Source: Prevotella sp. (GTDB lineage Bacteria; Bacteroidota; Bacteroidia; Bacteroidales; Bacteroidaceae). Taken from it: a stretch of 36,087 nucleotides of DNA. The stretch is from positions 1 through 36,087 of the forward strand of contig JAFVGS010000042.1 of NCBI GenBank assembly GCA_017474845.1. Direction: 5' to 3'. The first letter of the stretch is position 1; each line of letters opens with the position of its first letter. Below, one piece after another: positions 10,735 through 18,263 of this stretch. The position numbers and the translations under genes were made by a program. The notes under the pieces are model-generated. The model saw nothing but the letters and a program-made list of their open reading frames with translations. It was not told where the DNA came from and made no database searches.

Positions 10735-10845
10735 CAAAGTTACAACAAAAAGTGAAAAGTGAAGAGTGAAAAGTGAAAAAATTGCTACAGCTATATATTT
10801 TTTCTTAATTCTTAACTCTATATTCTTAACTTTTCACTAACTTTG
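10735..10845. repeat. Divergent promoter repeat, copy 3
   Basis: A 111-bp block between the FemAB-like gene (minus) and the nitroreductase gene (plus). It is the same length and layout as the block at 7192-7302. The outward boxes are TAACTTTG on the minus strand (10735-10742) and TAACTTTG on the plus strand (10838-10845). Confidence 0.85.
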
Positions 10846-10860
10846 CAGCGAATTTAATTA

Positions 10861-10889
10861 GTTTACAGTTTATAGTTTACAGTTTACAG
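10861..10889 (+). repeat. GTTTACA short tandem repeat before the nitroreductase gene
   Basis: Four imperfect units of GTTTACA/GTTTATA form the stretch directly before the start codon at 10890 and so make up much of the probable 5' leader. Confidence 0.7.
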
Positions 10890-11417
10890 ATGACAGCATT
10901 TAAAGACCTGGCGCAGCAGCGCCGCAGCCATAGGAAGTTTACTGACGAGGAGATCGACGCGGAAGACCTGAAGCTCATCCTGCGTGCCGCCCTCATGTCG
11001 CCCACCTCCAAGAGCCAGCGCGCCTGGCAGTTCGTCATCGTCGACGATAAGCTCGACATTGAGAAACTTGCTGATGCGAAGAACATGGGCTCGCAGTTCC
11101 TCAAGGGTGCACCTGTAGCCATCGTCGTTCTGGGCGATCCCCTGCAGAACGACTGTTGGGTGGAAGACGGTTCCATTGCCGCCATCTCCATGCAGTATCA
11201 GGCTGAAGACCTCGGACTGGGCTCATGCTGGATTCAGATGCGTGGTCGTGGTCTCGACGACGGCACCTCTGCCGATACCGTCATCCGTGGCATCCTTGAC
11301 ATTCCTGAGAATCTCTCCTGTCTCTGCATCCTCGCTGTCGGTCATTGGGCTGACGAGCGCAAGCCGCAGAGTGAGGACAAACTCAAGTGGGAGAACGTAC
11401 ACCTGAATAAGTTTTAG
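10890..11417 (+). CDS. Nitroreductase-family FMN-dependent oxidoreductase
   Basis: A 175-residue protein with the nitroreductase fold. It starts with the family FMN-binding motif QQRRSHRKFTDEEI, continues through LILRAALMSPTSKSQRAWQFVIV and the middle helix DGSIAAISMQYQAEDLGLGSCWI, and ends in LAVGHWADERKPQ. This length matches the short subgroup seen in anaerobic bacteria. Members reduce nitro compounds, quinones or flavins with NAD(P)H; the physiological substrate is unknown. Transcription probably starts from the plus-strand -7 box at 10838-10845. It leads a same-strand run with kdsC, maf and a TPR gene separated by 27-41 bp. Confidence 0.9.
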   Translation: MTAFKDLAQQRRSHRKFTDEEIDAEDLKLILRAALMSPTSKSQRAWQFVIVDDKLDIEKLADAKNMGSQFLKGAPVAIVVLGDPLQNDCWVEDGSIAAISMQYQAEDLGLGSCWIQMRGRGLDDGTSADTVIRGILDIPENLSCLCILAVGHWADERKPQSEDKLKWENVHLNKF

Positions 11418-11447
11418 CCACAGATTGCACAGAGATTCACAGAAGAA

Positions 11448-11966
11448 ATGATCAATTACGACTTAAATAAGATCAAGGCGATCATCTTCGATATCGACGG
11501 TGTTCTGAGTGCGGAGACCATCACGATGGGTAATGACGGTGTGCCACTGCGGACGGTGAATATCAAGGACGGGTATGCCATTCAACTGGCCATGAAACTC
11601 GGACTGAGGATTGCTATCATGACGGGTGCCAGAGTGGAAAGCGTGCGCCACCGTTATGAGGGGCTTGGCGTGGAGGATGTCTATATCGCCTGTGCAGTAA
11701 AGATTCAGACCTATGACCAGTTCCTTGCCAAGTACGGCCTCACGGACGATGAGGTGATGTATATGGGCGATGACATCCCTGATCTGGAGATCATGCGACG
11801 GGTGGGGTGTCCTGCCTGTCCTAAGGATGCCTGTCCGGAGATCAAAGACGTCTCTATCTATGTCAGTGACCGCAAGGGAGGCTACGGCTGTGGACGTGAC
11901 GTCATCGAACAGACGCTCCGTGCCCAGGGCAAGTGGGTGATGAATGCCAAAGCCTTCGGGTGGTAA
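11448..11966 (+). CDS. kdsC: 3-deoxy-D-manno-octulosonate 8-phosphate phosphatase
   Basis: A 172-residue HAD-family phosphatase that removes phosphate from Kdo-8-phosphate in lipopolysaccharide core synthesis. HAD motif I is [10 protein letters not shown] (catalytic Asp pair), motif II is [13 protein letters not shown], and motif IV is [16 protein letters not shown]. The C-terminal [23 protein letters not shown] is characteristic of the tetrameric KdsC group, which lacks a cap domain. It lies 30 bp after the nitroreductase gene and 41 bp before maf. The next Kdo enzyme, KdsB, is encoded 4 kb away on the other strand. Confidence 0.93.
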   Translation: MINYDLNKIKAIIFDIDGVLSAETITMGNDGVPLRTVNIKDGYAIQLAMKLGLRIAIMTGARVESVRHRYEGLGVEDVYIACAVKIQTYDQFLAKYGLTDDEVMYMGDDIPDLEIMRRVGCPACPKDACPEIKDVSIYVSDRKGGYGCGRDVIEQTLRAQGKWVMNAKAFGW

Positions 11967-12007
11967 GACAGAGTAATATAAAGACATAGTAACATATTGA
12001 CAATATA

Positions 12008-12577
12008 TTGAGATATAATATTATTCTGGCGAGTAATTCGCCTCGTCGTAAAGAGTTGTTGGCGGGGTTAGGACTACCTTTTGAGGTGAGGGTATTGCAG
12101 GATATCGACGAGAGTTATCCTGATGACCTGCCTGTGTCGGAGGTGGCCTTGTATATCGCTGGCAAGAAGGCCGATACCTATCGTACAACGCTTGCTGACG
12201 ACGAATTGGTCATCACGGCCGATACCGTCGTTATCGTGGATGATGAGATCTTAGGCAAACCCGCCGATGAGGCAGATGCAGAACGGATGTTACGACTCAT
12301 CAGCGGACGCACCCATCATGTCACCACTGGCGTCTGTATCCTCACTCGTGAGACAGAACGGCGTTTTGCCGTCACTACCGACGTCACCTTCAAGCAGCTC
12401 TCTGACGAAGAGATTCACTATTACATCACGAAATACAAGCCCTTCGACAAGGCTGGCGCCTATGGTATCCAGGAATGGATTGGCTATATCGGCGTCACAG
12501 GTCTCAACGGCAGCTATTACAATGTCATGGGCCTACCCGTACAACGCATCTACGAAACACTCCAACAGATCGACTAG
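12008..12577 (+). CDS. maf: Maf-family nucleoside triphosphate pyrophosphatase
   Basis: A 189-residue Maf protein. The N-terminal signature NIILASNSPRRKELLAGLGLPF is complete, and the later motifs ITADTVVIVDDEILGKP, SGRTHHVTTGV and PFDKAGAYGIQEW follow at normal spacing. Family members hydrolyse non-canonical or canonical nucleoside triphosphates to monophosphates and have been linked to septation arrest. The reading frame is open only from 11993 (stop at 11990-11992) and holds no ATG before the signature, so a TTG start at 12008 is the best choice. It lies between kdsC and a TPR gene in a probable operon. Confidence 0.92.
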   Translation: MRYNIILASNSPRRKELLAGLGLPFEVRVLQDIDESYPDDLPVSEVALYIAGKKADTYRTTLADDELVITADTVVIVDDEILGKPADEADAERMLRLISGRTHHVTTGVCILTRETERRFAVTTDVTFKQLSDEEIHYYITKYKPFDKAGAYGIQEWIGYIGVTGLNGSYYNVMGLPVQRIYETLQQID

Positions 12578-12604
12578 ACACATTATTATATTATAAAAGA
12601 CACA

Positions 12605-13825
12605 ATGACACACAAGGTAACACATCACACTCGACTTACAGCTCTGCTGATAATTTTCACATTTTCACCTTTTCAGCTTTTCACTTCCTCAGCCTTTGCC
12701 CAAAAGCGTCAGATGGCTGAAGCAGAGAACTACCTGCGCAGTGGCAAGAACTACGACAAGGCAGAGCAATTGATGACGAATCTTCTGAAAGACTCCGCCA
12801 ACCAGCAGAATCCACGTATCTACGACCTCTGGTTACAGGCCGTAGAGAAGCAATACCAGGCCATCAACGAGAAGATGTACAAACATCAGGCCGTCGACAC
12901 CCTGAAGCTCTTCACCCTCAACCGTCGTATCTTCTCCATTGCAGAAACCCTTGACTCCATCGATGCGAGGCCGGACAAGAAGGGTAGGGTAAGCCCCGAC
13001 TATCGGAAGGACAACTCCTTGCGCCTGCTCGGCTATCGTCCGAACCTCTTCTTCGGAGGTGCCCATCATCTGCGCAAGGGCGACTTCCCGACGGCCTACG
13101 ATTTCTTCGAGACCTATATCGACTGCGCCCGTCAGCCGCTATTCACGGATCATGACCTGATGAACACCGACGCCCGTATGGATGAGGCCGCCTATTGGGC
13201 CACCTACTGCGGCTATCGCATGAACGATCCCGTGCTCACTCTCCGTCATCACGAACTCGCACGTCGCGATACCAGTAAACTTGATTATACCCTCCAATAC
13301 GTCGCTGAGGCATGGAAGCAGTTGGGCGACAAGCAGCGCTATGCGGAAATACTGTGGGAGGGCTTCGCCTTCTTTCCTCAGAGCACCTATTTCTTCCCCC
13401 GTCTGATGGATGCCTATACCGCCAAGGGCAACTATGAACAGGCACTCTCCGTCGCAGACGAGGCACTCAAGGCCGACTCCCTCAACGAACTCTATCTTTT
13501 CGCCAAGTCCACCATGCTTCTCAATCTCGGACGCAATGCCGAGTGCCTGGACATCAGCAACCGCCTCATCGCCATCAACGACCAGATGGCTGATGCCTAC
13601 TACAATGCCGGCACAGCCTGCCTGAACATTATCCTCAAGATGGACTCCCGTCGCCATAAGAAACAGATCCGCAAGATGTACCAGAAGGCGCAGCCGTATA
13701 TGGAGACTTACCGTCAGCTCGCCCCTGAGGCGAAGGACAAATGGGGTCCTGCACTTTATCGCATCTATTTCAATCTGAACCTCGGAAAACAGTTCGATGA
13801 GATAGACAAAATCTTAAAGAAATAA
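12605..13825 (+). CDS. Exported TPR-repeat protein
   Basis: A 406-residue protein. Residues about 1-33 form a signal peptide (basic MTHKVTHHTRLT, hydrophobic LLIIFTFSPFQLFTSSAFA, then Q). The mature part is helical with TPR-like repeats, clearest near residues 270-345 (GNYEQALSVADEALKADSLNELYLFAKSTML, then NAECLDISNRLIAINDQMADAYYNAGTACL). It is probably periplasmic or tethered to the outer membrane, where such proteins act as scaffolds. Partners are unknown. It follows maf by 27 bp. The DNA for the hydrophobic core is made of TTTTCA-type units like those in nearby spacers. Confidence 0.78.
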   Translation: MTHKVTHHTRLTALLIIFTFSPFQLFTSSAFAQKRQMAEAENYLRSGKNYDKAEQLMTNLLKDSANQQNPRIYDLWLQAVEKQYQAINEKMYKHQAVDTLKLFTLNRRIFSIAETLDSIDARPDKKGRVSPDYRKDNSLRLLGYRPNLFFGGAHHLRKGDFPTAYDFFETYIDCARQPLFTDHDLMNTDARMDEAAYWATYCGYRMNDPVLTLRHHELARRDTSKLDYTLQYVAEAWKQLGDKQRYAEILWEGFAFFPQSTYFFPRLMDAYTAKGNYEQALSVADEALKADSLNELYLFAKSTMLLNLGRNAECLDISNRLIAINDQMADAYYNAGTACLNIILKMDSRRHKKQIRKMYQKAQPYMETYRQLAPEAKDKWGPALYRIYFNLNLGKQFDEIDKILKK

Positions 13826-13839
13826 AAAAGTTTGCATGT

Positions 13840-13874
13840 TTTGATACGAGTTTGCCTTTTTATGCGTATCTTTG
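13840..13874 (+). promoter_or_regulatory. Promoter of the phosphoglucomutase gene
   Basis: The -33-like TTTG is at 13840-13843 and the -7 box TATCTTTG at 13867-13874. The 23-bp spacing is slightly longer than usual. Transcription would start about 40 bases before the ATG at 13923. Confidence 0.65.
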
Positions 13875-13922
13875 TGGTTTAGAAATTGTTATTAGCATCT
13901 AAAACATAAAGTATTTTTGATT

Positions 13923-15671
13923 ATGGCAGACAATGCACAGTTGATCGCTCAGTGCGAGGCACGGGCAAAAGAATGGCTCTCTCCCGCCTTTGATGAGGAG
14001 ACACGTAAGGAAGTTCAGGCAATGCTCGACGCAGAGGACAAGACAGCCCTCATCGATGCATTCTATCAGAACCTCGAGTTTGGAACGGGTGGACTCCGTG
14101 GCATCATGGGTGCCGGAACCAACCGCATGAACAAGTACATCGTAGGCATGGCCACACAGGGCTTTGCCAACTACATCCTCAAAGCCTTCCCTGGCCGCAA
14201 GGATCTTGCCGTCGTCGTAGGTCACGACTGCCGCAACAACGGACGTATGTTCGCTGAGTCTGTGGCAGCCATCTTCTCCGCCAACGGCATCAAGGCTTAT
14301 CTCTTCGAGAGCCTCCGTCCAACGCCGGAGATCTCCTTCGCCATCCGTCAGCTGGGTGCACAGGCAGGTGTCAACGTCACCGCTTCTCACAACCCCCGCG
14401 AGTACAATGGCTACAAGGCTTACTGGGACGATGGTGCTCAGGTGCTGGCTCCGCATGATGTGGGTATCATCGAGGAAGTGAACAAGGTGACCATCGACCA
14501 GGTGAAGTTCGAGCCCAACTACGACCTCATCGAGATCATCGGTGGTGAGATGGACTGGGACTACATCGCCGCTGTCAAGGAGGCTATGGTGGATCAGGAT
14601 GTCATCCTGCGCCAGAAAGACCTCAACATCGTCTACTCTCCGATGCACGGCACAGGCCGCGTTATCATCCCAATGGCACTGCGCTCTTGGGGATTCCAGA
14701 ACATCCACGTCGTCCGCGAGCAGATGGAGATCGACGGCAACTTCCCCACCGTTGTCAGCCCCAATCCTGAGAATGCCGAGGCTATGACCTTGGGCATGAA
14801 ACTCGGTACGAAGCTCAATGCCGACCTCGTCATCGCTTCTGATCCCGATGCTGACCGTCTGGCCATCGTATGCCGCAACTCTAAGGGTGAGTGGGAGATT
14901 CTCAACGGTAACCAGACCTGTATGATGTTCTGCTGGTACATCATCGCCAACAAGAAGAAGCTTGGTCAGCTGAAGGGCAACGAGTTCCTCGTGAAGACCA
15001 TCGTTACTACCGAGGAGATCGCCGAGATTGCCAAGAAGAATGGCGTCGAGCTGCGTGACTGTTACACGGGCTTCAAGTGGATTGCCAACGAGATCCGCAT
15101 CTCCGAGGGCAAGCAGAAGTACATCGGCGGTGGTGAGGAGTCATTTGGATTCCTGCCGTTCGACAAGGTGCGCGACAAGGACTCCCCCGCATCTATCTGT
15201 CTCATCTGCGAGATTGCTGCCTGGGCCAAGGATAACGGCATGACGCTTTACGACCTGCTCATGAACATCTATGCTGAGTACGGTTTCTCGAAGGAGAGCA
15301 CCATCAACGTGGTGAAGCCCGGAAAGAGCGGTGCCGACGAGATCAAGCAGATGATGGTCGACTTCCGTGCCAATCCCCCGAAGGAGTTGGGTGGTGAGCC
15401 CATTGTGCTCTGGAAGGACTATCAGACGCTGGAGGGCAAGAAGGCCGACGGCAGTGTGGAGAAGCTGAACATGCCCACCACAGCCAACGTGCTGCAGTGG
15501 TTCTGCGCCGACGGTACGAAGATTTCCGTACGTCCCTCAGGAACTGAGCCGAAAATCAAGTTCTACTGCGAGATCAAGGACGCCGGATTCAAGGGTGCTG
15601 CCGACTACGACAAGTGCACCAAGGCTGCTGAAGATCGCATCGAGGCCATTAAGAAGAGCCTCAGTCTTTAA
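13923..15671 (+). CDS. Phosphoglucomutase/phosphomannomutase (alpha-D-phosphohexomutase)
   Basis: A 582-residue enzyme that interconverts hexose 1- and 6-phosphates through a phosphoserine. All four family motifs are present: NVTASHNPREYNGYKAYW near residues 152-169 (catalytic Ser), SDPDADRLAI (metal-binding Asp triad), GGEESFGFL (sugar specificity loop), and RPSGTEPKIKFY (phosphate-binding loop). The length fits the 570-600-residue subgroup typical of Bacteroidetes and Firmicutes. A TTG at 13917 is open two codons earlier, but the ATG at 13923 is the natural start. Its product, glucose 1-phosphate, feeds glycogen synthesis, for which a branching enzyme is encoded 2.6 kb downstream. Confidence 0.93.
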   Translation: MADNAQLIAQCEARAKEWLSPAFDEETRKEVQAMLDAEDKTALIDAFYQNLEFGTGGLRGIMGAGTNRMNKYIVGMATQGFANYILKAFPGRKDLAVVVGHDCRNNGRMFAESVAAIFSANGIKAYLFESLRPTPEISFAIRQLGAQAGVNVTASHNPREYNGYKAYWDDGAQVLAPHDVGIIEEVNKVTIDQVKFEPNYDLIEIIGGEMDWDYIAAVKEAMVDQDVILRQKDLNIVYSPMHGTGRVIIPMALRSWGFQNIHVVREQMEIDGNFPTVVSPNPENAEAMTLGMKLGTKLNADLVIASDPDADRLAIVCRNSKGEWEILNGNQTCMMFCWYIIANKKKLGQLKGNEFLVKTIVTTEEIAEIAKKNGVELRDCYTGFKWIANEIRISEGKQKYIGGGEESFGFLPFDKVRDKDSPASICLICEIAAWAKDNGMTLYDLLMNIYAEYGFSKESTINVVKPGKSGADEIKQMMVDFRANPPKELGGEPIVLWKDYQTLEGKKADGSVEKLNMPTTANVLQWFCADGTKISVRPSGTEPKIKFYCEIKDAGFKGAADYDKCTKAAEDRIEAIKKSLSL

Positions 15672-15712
15672 GAAATGAGAATCCCCGCCAACTCGGCGGG
15701 GATTTTCATTTC
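15672..15712. terminator. Bidirectional hairpin between convergent phosphoglucomutase and kdsB genes
   Basis: The perfect 10-bp stem AATCCCCGCC/GGCGGGGATT (15680-15704) is extended by GAAATGA/TCATTTC (15672-15678 with 15706-15712) across a one-base bulge on each side. The outer arm contains the kdsB stop codon. Confidence 0.75.
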
Positions 15713-16473
15713 ATCTCTTTTAGGAACGCCTCTGCACGGGCGAGGTCTTCGGGAGTGTCGATGCCGACGGTCTCCATATCTGTGAGACCCACACGGATGC
15801 GGTAGCCGTTTTCGAGCCAGCGGAGCTGTTCGAGACTCTCGGCTTTCTCTAACGCACTCTGTGGCAGACGGGTGACTTCTGCGAGCACTTCACGACGGTA
15901 GGCATACACGCCTAAGTGTTTGAGGAAAGGGTAGTGGGGCATCCACTCGTCTGCCTCCACACCTCTGATAAACGGTATCACGCTGCGACTGAAATAGAGG
16001 GCGAAGCCGCGACGGTCTGTGACGATTTTCGGAGAGTTCGGATTACGCACCGCCTCGATGGTATCAAAACGTTTGCCAAGCGTGCCTATCTGCGTCTCAG
16101 GGTCGTCGAAGAGATGCATGAGCGTCTCGATCTGTGAGGGCTGGATGAAAGGCTCGTCGCCCTGAATGTTGATCACCACCAGGTCGTCTTTCTTCTCACT
16201 CCTCGCTCCTTGCTCCTCAATCTTCTCCACCGCCTCTTCAATGCGGTCTGTGCCGCTCTTATGGTCTGCACGCGTCATGACGGCACGCCCTCCGAAATCC
16301 TCCACGCACTTGAATATACGTTTATCGTCGGTGGCTACATAGGCTTCCGGCAACACGCTGACGGCCTGTTCATAGACTCTCTGAATCACTGTCTTGCCGC
16401 CGAGCACTGCCAGCGGCTTGCCCGGGAAACGCGTCGAGGCGTAGCGGGCGGGAATAACGGCTATAAACTTCAA
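15706..16473 (-). CDS. kdsB: CMP-Kdo synthetase (3-deoxy-manno-octulosonate cytidylyltransferase)
   Basis: A 255-residue cytidylyltransferase that activates Kdo with CTP for lipopolysaccharide inner-core assembly. The N-terminus carries the nucleotide-binding signature FIAVIPARYASTRFPGKPLAVLGGK. Other conserved pieces are VYVATDD-like AYVATDDKRI, TRADHKSGTDRIEEA, VINIQGDEPFI (metal and product site), and YFSRSVIPFIRG with HLGVYAYRREVL. The normal length is about 245-255. A short charged segment near residues 87-97 (EEQGARSEKKD) is the one unusual stretch. A minus-strand -7 box TACCTTTG at 16514-16521 lies about 40 bp before the start. Confidence 0.95.
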   Translation of the reverse strand: MKFIAVIPARYASTRFPGKPLAVLGGKTVIQRVYEQAVSVLPEAYVATDDKRIFKCVEDFGGRAVMTRADHKSGTDRIEEAVEKIEEQGARSEKKDDLVVINIQGDEPFIQPSQIETLMHLFDDPETQIGTLGKRFDTIEAVRNPNSPKIVTDRRGFALYFSRSVIPFIRGVEADEWMPHYPFLKHLGVYAYRREVLAEVTRLPQSALEKAESLEQLRWLENGYRIRVGLTDMETVGIDTPEDLARAEAFLKEMK

Positions 16474-16513
16474 TTCTTTTATTATTTAATTCTATAATTC
16501 TTCTTTGTGGTTG

Positions 16514-16593
16514 CAAAGGTAATCAAAAATCTGCATTATATCGTTAAATTATATAGAAAAGTTTGGGTGAGAGGGATTTTATTAGTAAATTTG
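16514..16593. promoter_or_regulatory. Divergent promoters of kdsB and the MORN gene
   Basis: The minus-strand box TACCTTTG (16514-16521) serves kdsB. The plus-strand box TAAATTTG (16586-16593) serves the MORN gene. The spacer between them is AT-rich and unrelated to the 111-bp divergent repeat. Confidence 0.65.
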
Positions 16594-16617
16594 CAAAAGT
16601 TTTTAAGACGACTACTC

Positions 16618-17736
16618 ATGACAACCAAACGATATATCACAACAATAATATCCCTCATGCTCCTGATGCCCGTCAGTGCCCAGAAGATGACACTCGGTAC
16701 GACGACGACCAAGGACGGAGGCAACTACAACGGAGAGATGCAGGCCGGAAAGCCTCAGGGCAAAGGCCGCACAGTATATAAGAACGGTAATGTGTACGAA
16801 GGCGAGTACGACAAAGGTAAGCGCCAGGGATACGGCACCTATGTCTTCAGCGACGGCGAGAAATACGAGGGCGAATGGTTCCAGGACCAGCAGCACGGCC
16901 AGGGTACCTATTTCTTCTCCAACAACAACCGTTACGAGGGTCTGTGGTTCCGCGACTATCAGCATGGACACGGCACTATGTACTATTTCAATGGCGACAA
17001 GTACGAGGGCAATTGGTTCAAGGACATGCGCTCGGGCAAGGGCCGTTACACCTTTGCCAGCGGAGCCTATTACGACGGCGAGTGGGCGAACGACAAGAAG
17101 CAGGGCCAGGGGTTCTTCGACTGGGGCGACGGCTCAACCTACAAGGGCGAATGGAAAGACAACATGCGCTCGGGCAAGGGCACCTTCCGTTATGCTAATG
17201 GCGACAGCTATACAGGTCAGTGGGCCAATGACGTTATGAATGGAAGAGGTATCTATAAGTTCCAAAACGGTGACGTGTATGAAGGAGACTACTTGAACGG
17301 CAACCGTACGGGATCGGGCATCTTCAGCTATGCCAATGGTGACAAATATACAGGACAATTCCTCAATGGCGACAAGCATGGTCAAGGCACTTTAGTCTAC
17401 AAGAATGGGGACATATATTCAGGCCATTGGCGCTCGGACAAACGAGAAGGACGCGGCAAGCTGACGAAGAAGAACGGTGATATTGTCGAAGGCAGCTTCC
17501 GCAACGGACAGCCTAACGGCGAGTGTATCGTGCACTTTGCCGATGGCTCGAAGTTCAAAGGCCACATGAAGGACGGCAAGCGCAACGGGCCTGCCATCGA
17601 GGAAGACAAGGACGGCATCCGTTTCGAGGGTAGCTATGCTAACGACGTCCGCGACGGCAAGTTCGTCGAGAAAGACCGCAATGGTCGCATAGTCCGCCAA
17701 GGCACTTATACCAGGGGCCATAGGACGTTGAATTGA
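16618..17736 (+). CDS. Exported MORN-repeat protein with 14 tandem repeats
   Basis: A 372-residue protein. Residues 1-22 (TTKRYITTIISLMLLMPVSAQ) look like a signal peptide. The rest is almost entirely MORN repeats of exactly 23 residues with the pattern YEGEW..D..G.G.Y.F.NGD, about 14 by eye. The first and last two are degenerate, starting with V or F in place of Y. MORN arrays form elongated beta structures that bind lipids or proteins; in bacteria the role is mostly unknown. A GTG at 16507 is open in frame but lies before the -7 box at 16586-16593, so the ATG at 16618 is preferred. A YhcH-like gene follows at 42 bp. Confidence 0.85.
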   Translation: MTTKRYITTIISLMLLMPVSAQKMTLGTTTTKDGGNYNGEMQAGKPQGKGRTVYKNGNVYEGEYDKGKRQGYGTYVFSDGEKYEGEWFQDQQHGQGTYFFSNNNRYEGLWFRDYQHGHGTMYYFNGDKYEGNWFKDMRSGKGRYTFASGAYYDGEWANDKKQGQGFFDWGDGSTYKGEWKDNMRSGKGTFRYANGDSYTGQWANDVMNGRGIYKFQNGDVYEGDYLNGNRTGSGIFSYANGDKYTGQFLNGDKHGQGTLVYKNGDIYSGHWRSDKREGRGKLTKKNGDIVEGSFRNGQPNGECIVHFADGSKFKGHMKDGKRNGPAIEEDKDGIRFEGSYANDVRDGKFVEKDRNGRIVRQGTYTRGHRTLN

Positions 17737-17778
17737 GAATTTGGAATTAAGATTTGAAACTTAAAACGATAAGAGCGT

Positions 17779-18228
17779 ATGATTATTGACACAATTGAGA
17801 ACCTAATCAACTACGTGGGACTGAACCCACTGTTTGCCGACGTGGTGGCTTTCCTGAAAGCCAACGACCTCCGGACGATGGAGCCCGGCAAGTATCCCAT
17901 CAAGGGCGACGACCTCTTCCTCAACCTGCAGGTAGCCAAGCAGCGCACGAAGGACACCGCCTTCCTTGAGACCCACATCAAGATGATCGACATCCAGATT
18001 CCCATCTCCTGTGCCGAGACCTTCGGCTACACGCCGCTCAGAGACCTCCCTGCCTTCGATTACAACGAAGAGAAGGACATCACGAAGTACGGCGACACGA
18101 AGGCTCAGGACTATGTGACGGTGGATCCCGGCCTGATGGCCATCTTCTTCCCGCAGGACGGTCACGCCCCCTGCATCATCGATGAACCCGAGATCAAGAA
18201 AGCCATCTTCAAGGTGAAGGTTCAATAA
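17779..18228 (+). CDS. YhcH/YjgK/YiaL (EbgC-like) family protein
   Basis: A 149-residue single-domain protein of the DUF386 cupin-like family. Visible family features are MIIDTIENLINYVGLNPLF at the start, the central ETHIKMIDIQIPISCAETFGY with metal-ligand-type Glu and His, and the C-terminal VDPGLMAIFFPQDGHAPCI. Relatives include TabA and the EbgC subunit, which are tied to sugar handling and biofilm phenotypes. The function here is not known. It lies 42 bp after the MORN gene and 35 bp before glgB, so all three may be cotranscribed. Confidence 0.87.
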   Translation: MIIDTIENLINYVGLNPLFADVVAFLKANDLRTMEPGKYPIKGDDLFLNLQVAKQRTKDTAFLETHIKMIDIQIPISCAETFGYTPLRDLPAFDYNEEKDITKYGDTKAQDYVTVDPGLMAIFFPQDGHAPCIIDEPEIKKAIFKVKVQ

Positions 18229-18230
18229 AT

Positions 18231-18258
18231 CGTAATAACGACATAACGTAATAACGAA
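18231..18258. repeat. CGTAATAACG direct repeats before glgB
   Basis: The 35-bp spacer holds two copies of CGTAATAACG separated by ACATAA, ending six bases before the start codon of glgB. Confidence 0.65.
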
Positions 18259-18263
18259 AAAAT

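Noticed and set aside
16507-16617. N-terminal extension of the MORN protein from a GTG
   Set aside because: It precedes the -7 box at 16586-16593, and the signal peptide starts naturally at 16618.
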